Shown one piece after another: positions 63,836 to 64,000 of a stretch of 64,000 nucleotides of DNA; positions within the stretch are counted from its first letter, which is position 1; every line of letters begins with the position of its first letter. The stretch is from Xenopus tropicalis (Eukaryota; Chordata; Amphibia; Anura; Pipidae): positions 74,495,764-74,559,763 of the forward strand of contig NC_030683.2 of the NCBI RefSeq assembly GCF_000004195.4, in the 5' to 3' direction. The notes under the pieces are model-generated. The model did not search any database and was not told the DNA's origin. It saw nothing but the letters and a program-made list of their open reading frames with translations. The translations under genes and the position numbers were made by a program.

Positions 63836-64000
63836 TGTTCATGATTCTAGCTTTTGGTCTCTTTTATGGTGAACTAGGTTTTTCATAAAATGGTTAGCTC
63901 AATAAACAACATCACAATCTAGTTTGCTAAATAGACGAAGTTTGTTCATTATACAAGATAGTGTTCAGTAGGCTTTTGAATGATTTGTTTGTTCATTTTT

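Noticed and set aside
1..64000. tRNA, rRNA or snRNA genes
   Set aside because: No cloverleaf with A/B boxes, ribosomal core or snRNA motif was noticed by eye; a covariance-model scan would be needed to exclude degenerate copies.
1..64000. Infectious or endogenous retrovirus with an envelope gene
   Set aside because: The only LTR element with coding sequence is Gypsy-type, lacks any envelope-like frame after RNase H and runs straight into its LTR.

Overview
The window looks like an intergenic or intronic stretch of an amphibian genome, almost certainly a clawed frog (Xenopus). It is AT-rich, has no operon-like gene packing and no recognisable host gene on either strand, and is full of dispersed-repeat signatures I know from Xenopus. 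Examples are the TAGGGATGCACC hAT-type termini, TTAA-flanked AAAGGAACAGTAA-type termini, TAGTGATGAG...CTCATCACTA elements, CAGTGATCCCCAACC elements, and the L2 tail ending in GCTGCGTACATAAGTAGC plus ATAC repeats. The species call is inferred from recognising repeats and was not tested by alignment. Most open reading frames in the window are chance ORFs or antisense shadows of retroelements.

Layout. 1-10 kb: small non-autonomous DNA transposons (MITEs), hairpins, TA microsatellites and unassigned DNA. 10.4-11.5 kb: a CR1-like LINE 3' fragment split by a TTAA-flanked MITE. 13.3-15.3 kb: a second CR1-like fragment, then a hAT-type MITE that carries a third, antisense CR1-like copy (332-codon open frame). 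17.3-18.2 kb: an antisense L2/Maui-like fragment. 18.3-22.8 kb: a 5'-truncated, decayed Ty3/Gypsy element whose domain order is SCAN-like capsid, zinc knuckle, protease, INTEGRASE, then reverse transcriptase and RNase H, followed by one 3' LTR. This Copia-like order is that of the Gmr1-like group. 23.8-41 kb: many MITEs, several with clean 8-bp or TTAA target duplications, separated by repeat-poor DNA. 42.5-43 kb: an antisense LTR-like fragment. 46.4-49.7 kb: a near-complete antisense L2 LINE whose N-terminus carries a 2A-like GDVSPNPGP motif after a hydrophobic segment. 51.5-55.3 kb: repeat-poor DNA with candidate regulatory blocks. 55.5-57.0 kb: a sense CR1-like copy interrupted by a palindromic insert. 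57-64 kb: repeat-poor blocks alternating with MITEs, ending with a MITE that folds into a 95-bp-arm hairpin.

How it works together. Nothing here looks like a functioning multigene system. The coding content belongs to dead retroelements; the MITEs would have depended on hAT, Kolobok-like (TTAA) and probably Harbinger transposases encoded elsewhere. The nesting gives a relative insertion history that can be read directly. Repeat-poor blocks near 24.3, 26.1-26.6, 29.3-30.1, 52.6-53.5, 57.4-57.8 and 61.9-62.6 kb contain clusters of homeodomain-like TAAT/ATTA motifs and are candidates for conserved regulatory DNA, but only a cross-species alignment could establish this.
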